Positions 31,828 to 44,034 of a DNA stretch of 64,000 nucleotides are shown in pieces. The DNA is from Trichoderma breve (taxonomy: Eukaryota; Ascomycota; Sordariomycetes; Hypocreales; Hypocreaceae), in the NCBI RefSeq assembly GCF_028502605.1, contig NC_079235.1, positions 1,240,001-1,304,000 on the forward strand. Reading direction: 5' to 3'. How positions within the stretch are numbered: the stretch's first letter is position 1; each line of letters starts with the position of its first letter. Position numbers and translations under genes: made by a program. The notes beneath the pieces are model-generated. The model ran no database searches, had not been told where the DNA came from, and saw only the letters and a program-made list of their open reading frames with translations.

Positions 31828-34578
31828 TTACAAGCTGGCCTGAAGCCGCTCCAGTCGTGACGTTACGGCTTCAACTAGCGCAGACTCTCGGGACAGTAGT
31901 CCTTGCACTTGCTGCAGTTTGCTGCGTCGTATGTCTTGAGGAATACGCAGCTCCACGCTGCTAGCCGGGGATGCGGTGCCGCTCGCCGTCTTCAGGGCCT
32001 CGGCCTCGGCCACCAGCTCAGATTGCAACCTCTTGACCTCCTCCAGCCGCCTCCATACCTGTTTGGCCTGGTTCCTAGTCCCAGCTTCAGCTCCAGCCGG
32101 TCCAGATACGCTAGTGTCCATCGCTTTGACCTCCTCTACGAACGCCCGCTCTTTGGTGCTGAGTTCACGTGAGGTAGTCTTACTGACCATCTTTCGCAGG
32201 TCTTCCATCCGTTGTGCCAGTCGCTCCTGTCGCTCCTTTGCCTCATTGATCCGCCTCTCGTACATTGCACTATCCGGTTCATTGTCCTCTCTTTGAGATC
32301 CGTTGATGGTGTCAATCTTGCTCTTGACCTCGTTTGCCTTCCTGACCTGCTGCCGTAGCTCCGCTTGTAGCAGTTCGCATCGGCGAAAGACTTCGGCCGC
32401 CGCCACGCCCAGCCGGTATGTCTCATCACTGAGAATCTTATGTGCGTCGGTGAAGAGGGACAGCGTTAGCGGGCTGAGTCTCACCTCCTGGTTAACAATG
32501 GTCTTGTGGCGAGATGTGCGAAGGCGTTCCAGCAGCTCTGACACGGCAGACGACTCGCTAAAGGTATGTGGAATACTGTACACTGGCCGAGGTTCGTAAA
32601 AGTCCAGAGGTGCCATGCTCATCTCACGCTCACGGGCGGGACTCTCCTGTCGTACGGTGATTGGTTCGTCATCGGGCGTTTCAAACGTCAGTGCGATGGG
32701 CTCATAAGGCGTCGCAGAGAGGAGGAAGTAGCCAAGATCGGGGTCTCGGATGGCGACGCAGGCTGCCAGGGGGATTCCGACATCTGCCGCCTGCTGTGCG
32801 TATACCCTGTCTCTGGTGGACTGTGAGTTGGCCAAAAGGCCGAGACGGAAGTCTGTGCCAGCCTCAACCTCTCCACGCAACTCGCTTTCGAGCCTAAAGA
32901 TCCAAGGGGCAAGAGAAATGTATGTGATGGCCGCATGGTGAGTGACAAAAAAGTTGTATCGCGACACAACGTCGGTACTAAACACTGGCCAGCTAGCCTC
33001 GTTGACCTCAACTGGGGTCATGGTATCAATGGCTTGGAATGCCAGAAGCGTGGGGGGCTCCGTATCAGCAGCGCTCAACACATGGCTAAACCTGCTTTTG
33101 CCTTTGGGAGGTAGCCACTGGGCCTGGACTCCGTCTGTGTCCAAGTAGACGCGGACCTGACCACTTGTAGATAGTAAGCAGATAAGAGCCAGGGAGAGGC
33201 CCTCCTGGTCTCCGTTATCAAAGTCCAGCTCGTCTTCCTCACCCAGAATAAGATCCTCTGTCTCGGTCTTCTTTCCAATCACCAGGATGTCTGTGATGGA
33301 GCTATCCAAGTCATCTCCTGTTTCCGGGCTTGCCTGTAAGTCAAAAGGTCCTTGGAGGCGAGGGATGGCACCGGGCCGCGAGGGTCTGGTATAGACTTCG
33401 AGCGCTGGTTCTCCTGGGATAATAGACTCTATGATCTGAGGCTCCTGGGAATCAATCTCACTCATCCATTGACGCTGCTGTTGCGTTAGAAGTTGCTCTC
33501 TGGCGTCCACACTGGGGTCGTCCTCGATGGCAGCCTCGGCGGTAACAATGGAGACCGAAAGAGAAGGAATCAGTGTAGGCGGAGGTGCCCATCGCTGTGG
33601 TAGAAGGGGGCTCAGCGCATACACGTCGCCTTCGCGCATCGCAATCCACAGTGTCATCGGATTCCAGCCGCCGGAGCCCTTAGTCGCGAAGCTTGCTGCT
33701 GCCACCTCCATCTCCAACTCATCGGGCGAGAAGGCTTTGCTGGTAGCCGATACAGACGCAGAAAAATCCTGATCAACGCTGGTGCCATCCACCAACTTCT
33801 TGAGGTCTATCGACGTCGTCGGAGAGTCAAACGACCAGCGGTCCTGCGTTGAAAGCTCCCACAGGCGGACCGTTGCGTCGGCCGTGATGGTCACAATGCA
33901 AGAGCCGTTAACTCCCAGAGGGTGCCAAAGGGCGGACACAACGGCAGAGCGGGAAGTGACGTGGGTCGTGGGCCCAAGTGTGTATGTTTTGGGCTTCAGC
34001 GGGCTGGTGTCTTCGCTCGTGAGGTGAGATGAATCGGGCAGTGCGCAGATGTGTACGGTGTGTGTCGTGAGAATAGCCAGCAGGTTCGTATTTGGTGAAA
34101 TGATGAGCTGCCGGATATCGTCGGCCACTGGCGTCTTGATTATCTGTAGATTGTCGTGTTAGTATGCTCGTCGTGGTCACGCCACGACGTATTGATTCCA
34201 TCCTTCTTCTCTTTAGAGAACCAATCATCAACTTACCCTCCATCCGCCCGCCGTGTCAGTGCCATCCGTATCAATCGACTGCAAAGTATCGTCCTCGCGC
34301 TTGATTCGAACACCCGCGCTGCTGCTCCTCCTCCGTGATTGCTTGTCCGTCCATTCTTCCTTGAGGTAGACCAGATCGCCCCATCGGATCTCCCTGCCCG
34401 CAGCAACAAACACTTCCGTTCCGCGTCGGGCAATCGTCCTCCGAGGCCCGGGAAACTGCTTCTTCTTTCCCGGTGACAGGACCCTGGATCGAAGGGATTC
34501 GGCTGAAGGCTCAAAGAGCTGGTTGCCGGGGGCGTTTTTCGACAGCCAAGCTGCCGAGTAGCACTTGACCTTTGGCAT
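31828..34578 (-). CDS. NUP82: nucleoporin Nup82
   Basis: Cytoplasmic-face nucleoporin that anchors the Nup159-Nsp1 mRNA-export platform. Two exons: 34578-34237 and 34143-31828, phase 0 junction, 885 aa. The N-terminal start MPKVKCYSAAWLSKNAPG is characteristic of fungal Nup82. Residues about 115-550 form the beta-propeller, with WD-like pieces (VVSALWHPLGVNGSCIVTITADATVRLWEL; TLWIAMREGDVYALSPLLP). Residues about 600-885 are heptad-rich coiled coil (AELRQQVRKANEVKSKI; RINEAKERQERLAQRMEDL), as expected for trimer assembly. The gene shares a 565-bp divergent promoter with CBC2, pairing two mRNA cap/export genes. Confidence 0.86.
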
Positions 34579-35143
34579 GGCTGGCTTTTGTTTGTTGGAG
34601 AATCAGAAGCAGATTGACTTCTCTCTTCCCTGCTCCCGTAGATCCTCTCTTGATTCAGCGAAAAATAGCCGGCGGAAGCTGTGTTCGTCCTGACGGCTCA
34701 AAAGAGAGCGGCGTCTTGCCGGATCCCAAAAAAAAACAATTCAATTCCAAGGCTGGCTTTCGAAGCTTTTGCAAAAAAGCGCGGCTGTCAGCGAAGCAGG
34801 AAAGCTTTAGCGCGTTATCTGGGGCAACTGAGTGGCAGGGGATCCACCCGCAATCGCTGTACCCGCCTATGAGATCCGTTAGTGTGCTGTTTCTACAGGT
34901 GCCTTGCATCAGCGAACAGGCTCAGCCTTTTTTTTGCTTGTGCTTGTAATACTTGGGCTTGAAGCTTCCATTTGTCTACCTGCATCAGACTTCATTCACT
35001 TCAATTGACTTTCTCAGCATCATCTCAGCTGTTGCTATTCCCCCATTTACACAATCTTCGACAACCAGTCATACGACACTACTTCAATTTACCGTCGATC
35101 CCAATCCTTCCTCCCAATCTAAAGCTTGCACACCGGTCACACG
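34579..35143. promoter_or_regulatory. shared divergent promoter NUP82/CBC2
   Basis: 565 bp between two divergent start codons. It contains a CA/CT-rich leader before CBC2 but no TATA box that I can support. Confidence 0.45.
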
Positions 35144-35782
35144 ATGCGCGGCGAAGTTCGAAGCACCGTCGAGCGCCTCGACAGACCGAGCGCATACTAT
35201 CTCAGCAGAGTGCGTGCAAGCCAGGGCATCAGCGTCAAACCGAATGTGAACACTCACCAGATATTAGAACAAGCGCAGACGCGACCGCGACGACAATGCA
35301 GAGGAACCTGCAGAACCCGCTGTTGATCCCCTCGCAAACGCGACGACGCTCTACGTCGGCAACCTGTGCGTTTCAACCTCCCCTCCCCCCATCATCTTCC
35401 TCAGCACATACTCTAACACGACATTCTCGATAGCTCCTTTTACACCACAGAAGAGCAAGTCTACGAGCTCTTTTCCAAGTGCGGCGAAATCAAGCGTCTC
35501 GTCATGGGCCTCGACCGATTCAACAAGACCCCCTGCGGCTTCTGCTTCGTCGAATACTACACCCACCAGGACGCCCTGGACTGCATGAAGTACATTGGCG
35601 GCACAAAACTAGACGAGCGCATCATCCGAACAGACTTGGACCCGGGGTTCGAGGAGGGCAGGCAGTATGGCCGAGGCAAGTCGGGCGGCCAGGTCCGAGA
35701 CGAGTACCGGGAGGACTTTGACGAGGGCCGAGGAGGCGTGGGCAGAGCGCTGCAGGGCGAGAAGTCGAGATATGACGATTAG
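35144..35782 (+). CDS. CBC2: nuclear cap-binding complex subunit 2 (CBP20)
   Basis: Small subunit of the nuclear cap-binding complex; with the large subunit it binds the 7-methylguanosine cap of nascent mRNA. Three exons: 35144-35209, 35268-35365 and 35434-35782, giving 170 aa. The N-terminal cap-pocket segment has RPSAYYLSR (paired tyrosines Y18/Y19). One RRM (about 48-125) shows RNP2 TLYVGNLSFY and RNP1 [10 protein letters not shown]. The C-terminal tail ends [18 protein letters not shown], matching the conserved CBP20 tail that folds over the cap. The first intron has an unusual GTGCGT donor, as does the second. Length and motifs are standard. Confidence 0.94.
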
Positions 35783-36177
35783 GGGGGAGGTTTGTTTGTG
35801 GAAGTCTTAATTTTTGGAATGATACCTTTTACGGGAATAGATTTGGAATTTTTCTCAGCGCAAGTTTCTATCTTGATTTAATCCATCGCGCCATTTCAGA
35901 TTGAGCACCACCATCCGGGTATTCCTACAGTCGACCGCTGATCCATGCAACCAAATCGTAGGTCTTTTCTTTTTCTTCTTCGTCATAAACTCCCCTACAG
36001 CCGTGGTTCCAAAGTACTCCGTCGTAGTGTGCAAAGGTAGTAGTAGGTAATGTACAATAAGTCTCTGCTTATATCGTCACAACTGTCGTCCCCATCTTTC
36101 CCCAGGTCCCTTCTCCTCCAACCAGGATAAAATTGCAATTCGCTCGTTTTATAGTCGTCTCAGTTTTCATCCCGCAT
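35783..36177. other. convergent intergenic stretch
   Basis: 395 bp of AT-rich 3' regions of CBC2 and the mL60 gene. Nothing else seen. Confidence 0.45.
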
Positions 36178-36574
36178 TTAGTATCCAGGAGGGTTGACTC
36201 TCTGTGAAACTCTCGTCCACTTTGGCAATTCTAGCAATCCCCAAGCGTCAGCACTCGTAAAACAAAAAAAAATCAAGAAGGGCCATGGCCATACTGTGAA
36301 TGCCCTTGCGGTACTTCTTCTCCTTCCGGTCAAACATGGTGTACTTGTCCCTCGGCAGCATCTCCTCCTCCACCGGCATCTCGGCCTTCCACCGCTCAAT
36401 GGCCTCGAGCGTCTGGCCCTTCTTCGCCAGCGCTGCGTCCAGCGTGGCCACGACGCTGTCCACGGCCCGCAGCCGCAGCCTGTGCCGCCTCTTCTGGAAT
36501 TTCGACAGTCGCCATGGGATCTTCCACAAGAGGCCTCCCGACAGCGGGTTCGTAGCGCGGAATGGGCCGAACAT
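36178..36574 (-). CDS. MRPL31: mitochondrial large ribosomal subunit protein mL60 (Mrpl31)
   Basis: Small basic mitochondrial ribosomal protein, 110 aa, two exons: 36574-36295 and 36230-36178. Starts MFGPFRATNPLSGGLLWKIPWRLSKFQKRRHR, a signature of fungal Mrpl31/mL60, with the conserved DKYTMFDRKEKKYRKGIH block; after splicing it ends LPKWTRVSQRVNPPGY. The 64-bp intron splits a Lys codon and must be removed to reach the conserved C-terminus; an unspliced reading gives an unrelated end. The gene shares its promoter with TRS20. Confidence 0.92.
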
Positions 36575-36899
36575 TGTGTCGCTGGTTGCTTGTTCGTGCT
36601 GTTTTAAAGAGGTCGCTGCTGGATTTAGAAGCTTTTCTCTCAAAATGCAGTTATTCCGGACCTGGCCGCACCGGATTGGCCCCGCCGGGATTTGGGGCGT
36701 GCGGTCCCGGACGGAACAATGATGCGCCATAGCGGTCGCACACACCCTCTTCCCAGCTACGTATCTCCATCCACTCCAAACAGGCGCAATCCGATAAGCT
36801 TGCTTCGACTTGTTATTCCGGCATCACGAAACCGCCAAAAACGGACTGCCGAACCAGCTGGGCCCCGCGCATTCGCCCGATGGTTGGCGCTGCAGCACA
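36575..36899. promoter_or_regulatory. shared divergent promoter mL60/TRS20
   Basis: 325 bp between the two divergent start codons, GC-rich near the mL60 start. No clear TATA box. Confidence 0.45.
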
Positions 36900-37530
36900 A
36901 TGAGCTACTACTTTGCCATTGTCGGCACCCAGGACAATCCCCTGTTCGAGTATGAGTTCGGCACCTCCAAGCAGGGCGGCGATGGCCAGTCTCGCTTCAC
37001 CGAACAAGTGCGACACTTGAACCAGTTCATTCTTCACTCGAGCCTGGACATAGCCGAGGAGGTGCAGTGGTCGAGTGGCCAGATGTGAGTCTCTACTGCC
37101 ATTTATTCGCCCATCAAAAGCCTGTTGCCTGGCCTGCGACCTCATCGTTGTGAAAGCTCGTTGTAAGGGAGGAGAGAGATGGGGACAAATGAGGCTGATG
37201 TCCCTACCACCCACGTATCGCAGGTATCTCAAGTGCATCGACAAGTTCTTCAACAACTACATCTCCTGCTTCGTCACCGGCGGCAACGTCAAGTTCTTGC
37301 TGCTGCACCAACCCACCACCCCGACCTCGACGGCAACGTCCAGATCGTCGACCGCTATTGGCGCCAACCCGACGAGTCCGGCCACCGAAGAGGCAATCAA
37401 GATGTTCTTCACGGAAGTGTACGACAACTGGGTCAAGGCCATCATGAATCCATTTTACAAGGCAAATATGGAGGTTCGGAGTCCCATCTTTAGAGCAAGG
37501 GTAGCAGCTGCTGGACGGAAATACCTATAG
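36900..37530 (+). CDS. TRS20: TRAPP subunit Trs20/sedlin
   Basis: Core longin-fold subunit of the TRAPP complexes that activate Rab1/Ypt1 in ER-Golgi and autophagic transport. Two exons: 36900-37084 and 37224-37530, giving 163 aa. MSYYFAIVGTQDNPLFEYEFG and HLNQFILHSSLDIAEEVQW are diagnostic, and the C-terminal FFTEVYDNWVKAIMNPFY and SPIFRARV blocks are conserved. Between them sits a Pro/Thr/Ser-rich insert (about 95-118) common in filamentous fungi. The 139-bp intron is long for this window. Confidence 0.94.
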
Positions 37531-37824
37531 ATTTCAAAGTTACACGTAATGAATGAATGGAATTATAATGATCATGTCAGAATATCACAACTGCAAGCAT
37601 AACAAGAAACTCTTTGAGATGGAGACGCGTTTCACGGAAATGATTATCGTATTTGTATTCATGTGGTATTCTCATTTATAAGGTCGTCTACCATGACGCC
37701 TCCTCGTAAGCCCATTCCCCCAACGCCAATCGATCAAAGTACAGAAGAGTCCATGTTATTTGCACAGATAACCCCAGCTCCACATCGCCACCGCGCAGAG
37801 ACAGAAAACAACGTGTCCAACGCT
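37531..37824. other. short convergent intergenic stretch
   Basis: 294 bp between TRS20 and histone H4 stop codons, AT-rich, presumably 3' UTRs and polyadenylation signals. Confidence 0.4.
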
Positions 37825-38341
<517 letters not shown>

Positions 38342-39865
38342 GATGAATGTATTAAAATGTGAAAAAGTCGGAGAATATAGAAATCCGTTATAAACGCGTC
38401 ACTTTGCAAAATGACGTTTTTCGCACCAGTTACAAAAGGGACGAAGTGTTGCGAGAGCGAAGATGCGGGGGGGCGGGCGCCTCGAGCAATAAATACGCGC
38501 AGGGAATCAGCGCCGGATCAGTAAAACCGCGCTTTCTTTTTGCCTGTGTGCCTTTTTTTTCCCTTTTTTTGCGCGCGCTGAAAGTTGCTGGTTTTCGCCC
38601 CTATTCCCTTTTCGGGGGTGGGGTGGCAGCAGACTTTTAGGTGCAGAGGTACCTGCTCGTTTGCTTTATTTTACTTGTGGTGCAGGTACCACCTGCTAGG
38701 AATTATTTTAGTGGTGTTAGTGCTGCTCTTTTTTTTCTGTTGTGCCTATTTTTTTTCTTAGTTATCCTGCTTCGGAAGGGCGGGATGCAACACACGCGAC
38801 TAATTATTTTCAACCTTGGCGGGGCTCCCTTTTTTTTGCTGCCATTATTCTCAGCTGACCAAGCCAGAAACTGCTCTGATTTGCCCCCTCCAAAGCTACC
38901 TAGCTCGGAGAAGCTTCGGCTAGGGAGCCAAGCGCGTTCTCTAGCACAACAAAACGGTGATCCTCGCAGCAAACGGAGCTTCTAGCGCGCAGGTACCTTG
39001 CGTTCCGGCACAGTGCAAACGTGCCCTGTAAACAAACGCGAGAGGTGTAGCATGCCTTCTGTGAAGCGGTTGGTACTTTGCTGGTACGCGTCAAGTGCCG
39101 GAAAGCAGAGCAGAGCAGTGCATCCCCTTGCGTAGATCCTATTCGTGTCAGAAAGAGACTTGTTGCTGCAAAACCCCAAGAGTTACAAGTACAGCATATG
39201 AGAGCAAATCACAAATGAAACTCAACCAAACATATCAACCTTACAATAGTAATAACTTTCATTGCTCTCATAATAACATACTCTTTAGGTCATTGAAGAA
39301 GAGGCTCGTAGGGAAGTAGGAATAATACACTTGTAGGTTCCTGGGTAGGTAACCATCCATCACCCTTAAAACACCACATCACAGCACATCATGATACAAA
39401 CGCCCGCAAAAAAGGTATACAGCCAATACTCCTCCTCTCCTGTGCTATAGTATTCAATACATAGAGCAAGGCAAAAACCAACCCATTGCTCTCAATTCAA
39501 TTCGTCCCTAGTCCAAAGCCATCCTAGTAGCTTCCCAAGGCCCCCAAAGAACGCCAATGCCATGCCAAAAGACTCATCACCCACCCCTTCCCATGTCGTG
39601 ATCGTGTCTTTCCAGCTCAAGTTTTGCCCCTCATTCTAGCCTTTTGCAAGTCGCCGCCGAGCTTTCAAAGCTCGTGCCCAAGCAATTGAGTACCAGATAT
39701 GAAAAGTCTTCTTCTTCAAAGGGAAAAAAAAATGAAAACCCGAGCCCCCTTTTTTGTTCATATTACACATGGTGGGAATTATGCGCCCCTACTCTCAAAT
39801 GCCCAAGAAAAACAAACCATCCAAAGCCTCTCCTAAAAAAAAAAAAGAATTACTCATGAGCATCG
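38342..39865. other. intergenic region, H4 promoter and CDC27 3' side
   Basis: 1.5 kb. 38440-38850 is unusual: GC-rich patches alternate with T-runs, and GGTACC-containing words (AGGTACCTGC, CAGGTACCACCTGC) recur at about 38645-38695 and 38990. No gene is supported. AG-rich and A-run sequence lies at 39710-39850. Confidence 0.4.
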
Positions 39866-42419
39866 TCAAATCAGTGAGTCGTCCATTGGTATATCGTCCT
39901 CAAAACTCTCAATCGCCTCCTTAATCTGCGGACCAGCCTGTGAAAAAGTCATATTAGTTAATTTTGTAAGGGAACCCATCTTGAAAAGAGCTTCCTCTTA
40001 CCTTTGGATCCAATGCCAAAGCAATAGTAAAGTGGCGGACCGCCTCCTGCTTCTCATTCATACTCCTGTACAGCGTCGCAAGAAGAAAGTGCACTGTGCC
40101 TTCGTCGGGAGCTAGATCCTTGAGGATAACAAGCTCCTTCTGTGCTTCCTCAATCTGCCCAACCGCAAGGAGAGCTCGTGCTTTCTTGTACCGTGTCGAA
40201 GCAGCGCGAGGGGCAAGCTCAACAGCCTTGCAGTAGGCACGCAGGGCGGGTAAGATTTGCTTTTGCTTCTCAAGTGCCGTTCCAATACACGTCACTAGAA
40301 CTGCGTTGTTGGGGTTGATGAGATGGGCGGCCTGGAAGTGCGTGAGCGCCTTGTCGTAAGCGCCCAGGCGCTGTTGGACTCTCCCGATGCCGTAGTAAGC
40401 GTTGTAATGTCTCTTGTCTGCCGATATCGCCTGGCGATAGGTCGTGAGGGCCTTGTCGTATTCTTCGTTGGTTACATGCTCGTGTCCCTGCAGCGTGAAG
40501 CCGTATGCAAACTTTGGATCCAGCTGCGTAGCCCTCTTGAAGCACTTGAGGGCCTGTTCAGGGTCTCGTGCAAGAGACCAGGCGTTGCCCAAGGCACACC
40601 ACGCCTGAGGGGAGTGCCATGAGGCATCCACGAGCTCGTGAGCCAAGAAGGAGAGCTCCGTCTCCCGCTTCAGGTGCCAGAGAATGGTAGAATATACCTC
40701 CATATCTTCCAGCCGTGACGGAGCCTGAGCTCGCATTCTCCGGAAGTACTTCTCGGCCTCGGCGTATGATGCCTGCTCGTAGTGAGCACGTCCCATCAGC
40801 GCCAGAACCCAGGGCGAGCTTTGATGAACTGCAGGTAATGCACTCAACGCCTGTACAGCCTCTTGGCATTGGAACTGGGACAGGAAATAGTACCCGCTTC
40901 CCAGCTTCTTCATCAGATCCATTACCCATCTCAAAGCCTCTTCGAGCCTTGCCGTATCAGGCTCTGCAATCTTGGGGACCGGATGAGGCGGGGCCTCCTG
41001 AGCCTTGCCCATCTCTCCGTATTCTCCGTCACCGGTGTGGTCTTCCAGCCTGTTTCGGTTCCCGCTAATAACCTTCCCGACGTTGTTGGAGCCACTAGAA
41101 CCCGGCCGAACGATTCGAGAGACCGGGGGTCTAGCCTTTTTCAACTCTCGTCCAGCAGGGGGCCCTGTAGGAGCTGGTGTTGCCAAGTTCGTCTTGTTGG
41201 CCGACGGCTTTATCAATCGGGCACTTCGTCTGGTTGCATGCTCCTCGTTGTTGGTTGATCGTGATACCGGATGGCCGGCGAGCGTTCGTTTCCTATCAGT
41301 TGTCGAAATGACGCTGGATCGCGAGTTGCCGGTAGGAGCGCTGGGGGCATCTGAGATGGGCTCCATCGGCTGCTCTTGGCTGTTGCTCTTCTCCCGCGGG
41401 GCAGCGTTTCGTTTCGATCCCATTCGATAGTTCATTCGTGGCGGTGCCTCGAGCGTCTGGTCCATGTGCTGGACGTTTCGGGTCCTCCTTGTGGGCGCAT
41501 GGGGTGGTTCCTGCAGGTTATTAGACCGGGACATCATTGCCTCTGCCGGTGGCCCTGTTGGGGTCTCAAGTCCTTCCATTTCAGACTGGTGATTGCTAGC
41601 CGAATTAGCAACTCTAAGCTTTGAGTTATGCATCTTGGTGATAAAGTCGCTCTCTGAATTTACCAACATGTTCTCAGACATGGGCGTCATATCTCCGGCG
41701 GAAAAGCTGACGCCGAACGGATCAGCGGTCGTGTCAGATGCCATAGATCTCATAGATGATTTTTTCGGAGCAGGCTGTTCAAAGGAGGTCAAGGTGGTGG
41801 TAGTACTCTGGCTCAGCTCGACATGTACCAACGTAGTCAAGTCCTGGCCGAGGTTCTGTAATAGGCTGTCGCTGGCTTTGAAGATGTTGGGCACTCGGAT
41901 CTTGACGCCCATGTCGCATAAAGCCTTGAAGGCGTCCCATTGGAAGGCGTTCAGCTTCAACGCCTCCTCGAAAGAGCTCACGGCTCTCTTTTTATCGTCG
42001 TAGCCGCGGTAAAGTTTCCCCAGCAGGCAAAGAACCGCAGGAGCGTCGGGATACGCAGATCGAGTGGTCGCGCTGTGCTTGCCCATGGTGCTTTTCTGCG
42101 ACCACAAGCTTTTAGCCTTATCCAAAGCTGTGATGCCGTCCTTGAATCGCTCTAGCGCCAAGCAGGCTTGGGCAAAGACCCAAATGCAGCCCAAGTTTAC
42201 GCCGCGATATCCCGCCGGCTTGCTGACGTCGTAGGCGGATCGGTGGTCGCCAAGTCGGAGATGACATAGTGACAGGAGGTAGGCGGCTTCACTTGATCGA
42301 GAATCTTGCGCTGCGTATCGTTCGGCAAAGAAGAGTGCATTGTCGTATGAGCCGTTGTCGAGGTGATAATGAACCACCTGCCCCAGAAGGCTCCCGACGG
42401 CAGTCGGACTTGGCGCCAT
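39866..42419 (-). CDS. CDC27: anaphase-promoting complex subunit Cdc27/APC3
   Basis: TPR subunit of the APC/C ubiquitin ligase; it docks the IR tails of Cdc20/Cdh1 and Apc10. Two exons: 42419-40002 and 39937-39866, giving 829 aa. N-terminal TPR dimer domain (about 10-165): HLDNGSYDNALFFAERYAA, EAAYLLSLCHLRLGDHRSAYD, LGCIWVFAQACLALERFKDGI. The middle (about 200-500) is disordered, Ser/Pro/Arg-rich. The C-terminal TPR superhelix (about 525-805) has at least seven repeats, such as PQAWCALGNAWSLARDPEQA and AYYGIGRVQQRLGAYDKA. A short final exon adds the acidic tail EAIESFEDDIPMDDSLI. Unspliced reading would replace that tail. Confidence 0.94.
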
Positions 42420-43452
42420 CCTGGCGGTGATGGTATAAGTCGCTGAAGACTGGCAAGGTTGTCACCGATGTATCGGGGCCATGAGACGCTTGTCGACTTT
42501 AGAATATCAAAGGTGACGAGGGGCAACACCGGGCCGTTAAACTTCTCGGACAGGTCGTGCCGCACCGTCGTGATACTATCAGTCGCTATAGGATCTCGAG
42601 AAAGAAGCCAAAATAGTAGACAAGATATGTTGCGTATGAAATGTTCGAGACAAAGGCGGCCAATAGGCGCAAATCGGCGAGGTTCGAATAAACAACGATA
42701 CTATCGGCGGTAGTGAAGCATATACACGGCTCTGAACGCTCCGTCTTCAGTCCCGAGTCACTCGGCCTCCTTTTCCTATATCGATATAGGAAAGACAAGA
42801 GCGCTGCAAGCGGCCGTGCGTCACAAGGCGGAAAAGACGTCCCGCGGGCGGAATGGAATGGCGGGTCTTAGCGAGCGTGAATGGGATTGAAAGGCTGAAC
42901 AGCGGCTTCGAGGAGAAACAGACTCCTGAACCGGTGCGAGTTTGGCTGCCTCTGCGCTGAAGGAGTTCTGACAGGCGAATTCTCAGCGCCTGGCAGCGGA
43001 CAGCGTCTTGGATTTCGGGTTCGAAGTGGGCAGGCAAAAGGGAAGGGAGCGTGAAGGTTTGTGACTTTTGGCCGAGTCGCGGCGCGCAAGGTTCAGATGT
43101 TGTGGTGGTTTAGGTTGGCCCCAGGCGCGACGTACTGCCATTGCCTAGCAACAGGGGCCACCAGTGAAGGGATAGCGGGCAGCCCGCTAAAGAACCAGGC
43201 GCCCAGCCCACTGTATCCCGCCTGCGTCGTGCCACTGCATCGTTGGCGGGTGATGTCAGCCCCCACTACCGAGCATGTTGACAACATACCGCCACACGAG
43301 GGCGCCACAGCCAAACCCCAGCCTTCTTTGCGCCAAGCTTGGAGCTGGTGCAACCTTGTAACCTCTCCACAAGTCGAAAGAAACCAGATTTCACCAAAGC
43401 TTCCAGTTGCAAAACCCTGCGCCATTCAACACCCGATTGAATAATTCAAACA
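42420..43452. promoter_or_regulatory. divergent promoter region CDC27/SND2
   Basis: 1.0 kb between divergent start codons. Contains the perfect 22-bp palindrome listed separately. No gene recognised. Confidence 0.4.
42772..42793. repeat. perfect 22-bp palindrome
   Basis: Half-site TTTCCTATATC followed directly by its reverse complement, with no spacer (centre CG at 42782/42783). It lies 353 bp from the CDC27 start and 660 bp from the SND2 start. A dimeric DNA-binding protein site or a cruciform are possible; neither is shown. Confidence 0.85.
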
Positions 43453-43941
43453 ATGGCTCAAAAAGCAAAAAAGGACCGCGCAAAGTCCAACGCGGCGTCT
43501 CTAAACAACCTGCACATCGGATCCCTCGTCGTCCACGTGCTATTCTTACTCTCCCACTTCCTGCTCCGGTCTCGCTCTCTCCTCGTCTACGGCCTCCTCT
43601 CGGTCCCGAGCTTCATCTGCGAATTCATCTTGGAATCTTCCGGTCGACCCAAATACGATGCTGCAACGGGGGCCCTCAAGACGTCGGGAGAAGATCTGGC
43701 GGCTGCCGGCTTGACGGAGTACATGTTTGATGTCATATGGGTGACATGGGCATCGATCGTTTCCGTCATCCTCTTTGGAAACTGGGGCTGGCTCTTATTT
43801 GCCGTGGTCCCTGCCTACGGTGCCTACCTGGCTTATGGACTCTTCGGCATGGGCAAGAATGCAATGGCCCAGATGCAAGGTACTGGCGACGCCGGCAATG
43901 CTGCGCCGCAGGGGAACCGTCGATCACGAAGGACAGCTTAG
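43453..43941 (+). CDS. SND2: SND2/TMEM208 ER-targeting membrane protein
   Basis: 162 aa, single exon. Fungal SND2 (DUF788/TMEM208) is an ER membrane protein of the SRP-independent targeting route for proteins with central or C-terminal membrane segments. Start MAQKAKKDRAKSNAASLNNLHIG is basic and typical. Two hairpins of hydrophobic segments follow: SLVVHVLFLLSHFLL and LLVYGLLSVPSFICEFILE, then MFDVIWVTWASIVSVILFG and WGWLLFAVVPAYGAYLAYGLF. The conserved SSGRPKYD motif lies between them. The basic C-terminus ends NRRSRRTA. Converges with the GIG1-like gene 93 bp away. Confidence 0.9.
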   Translation: MAQKAKKDRAKSNAASLNNLHIGSLVVHVLFLLSHFLLRSRSLLVYGLLSVPSFICEFILESSGRPKYDAATGALKTSGEDLAAAGLTEYMFDVIWVTWASIVSVILFGNWGWLLFAVVPAYGAYLAYGLFGMGKNAMAQMQGTGDAGNAAPQGNRRSRRTA

Positions 43942-44034
43942 ATACTATATATGGATCTATTTGGGGTGGTCTGTCTATTCGAATGGCTGGGGAATTATGC
44001 GAAAACAAGTGTCTAGGGTCTATCAACTCATTCT

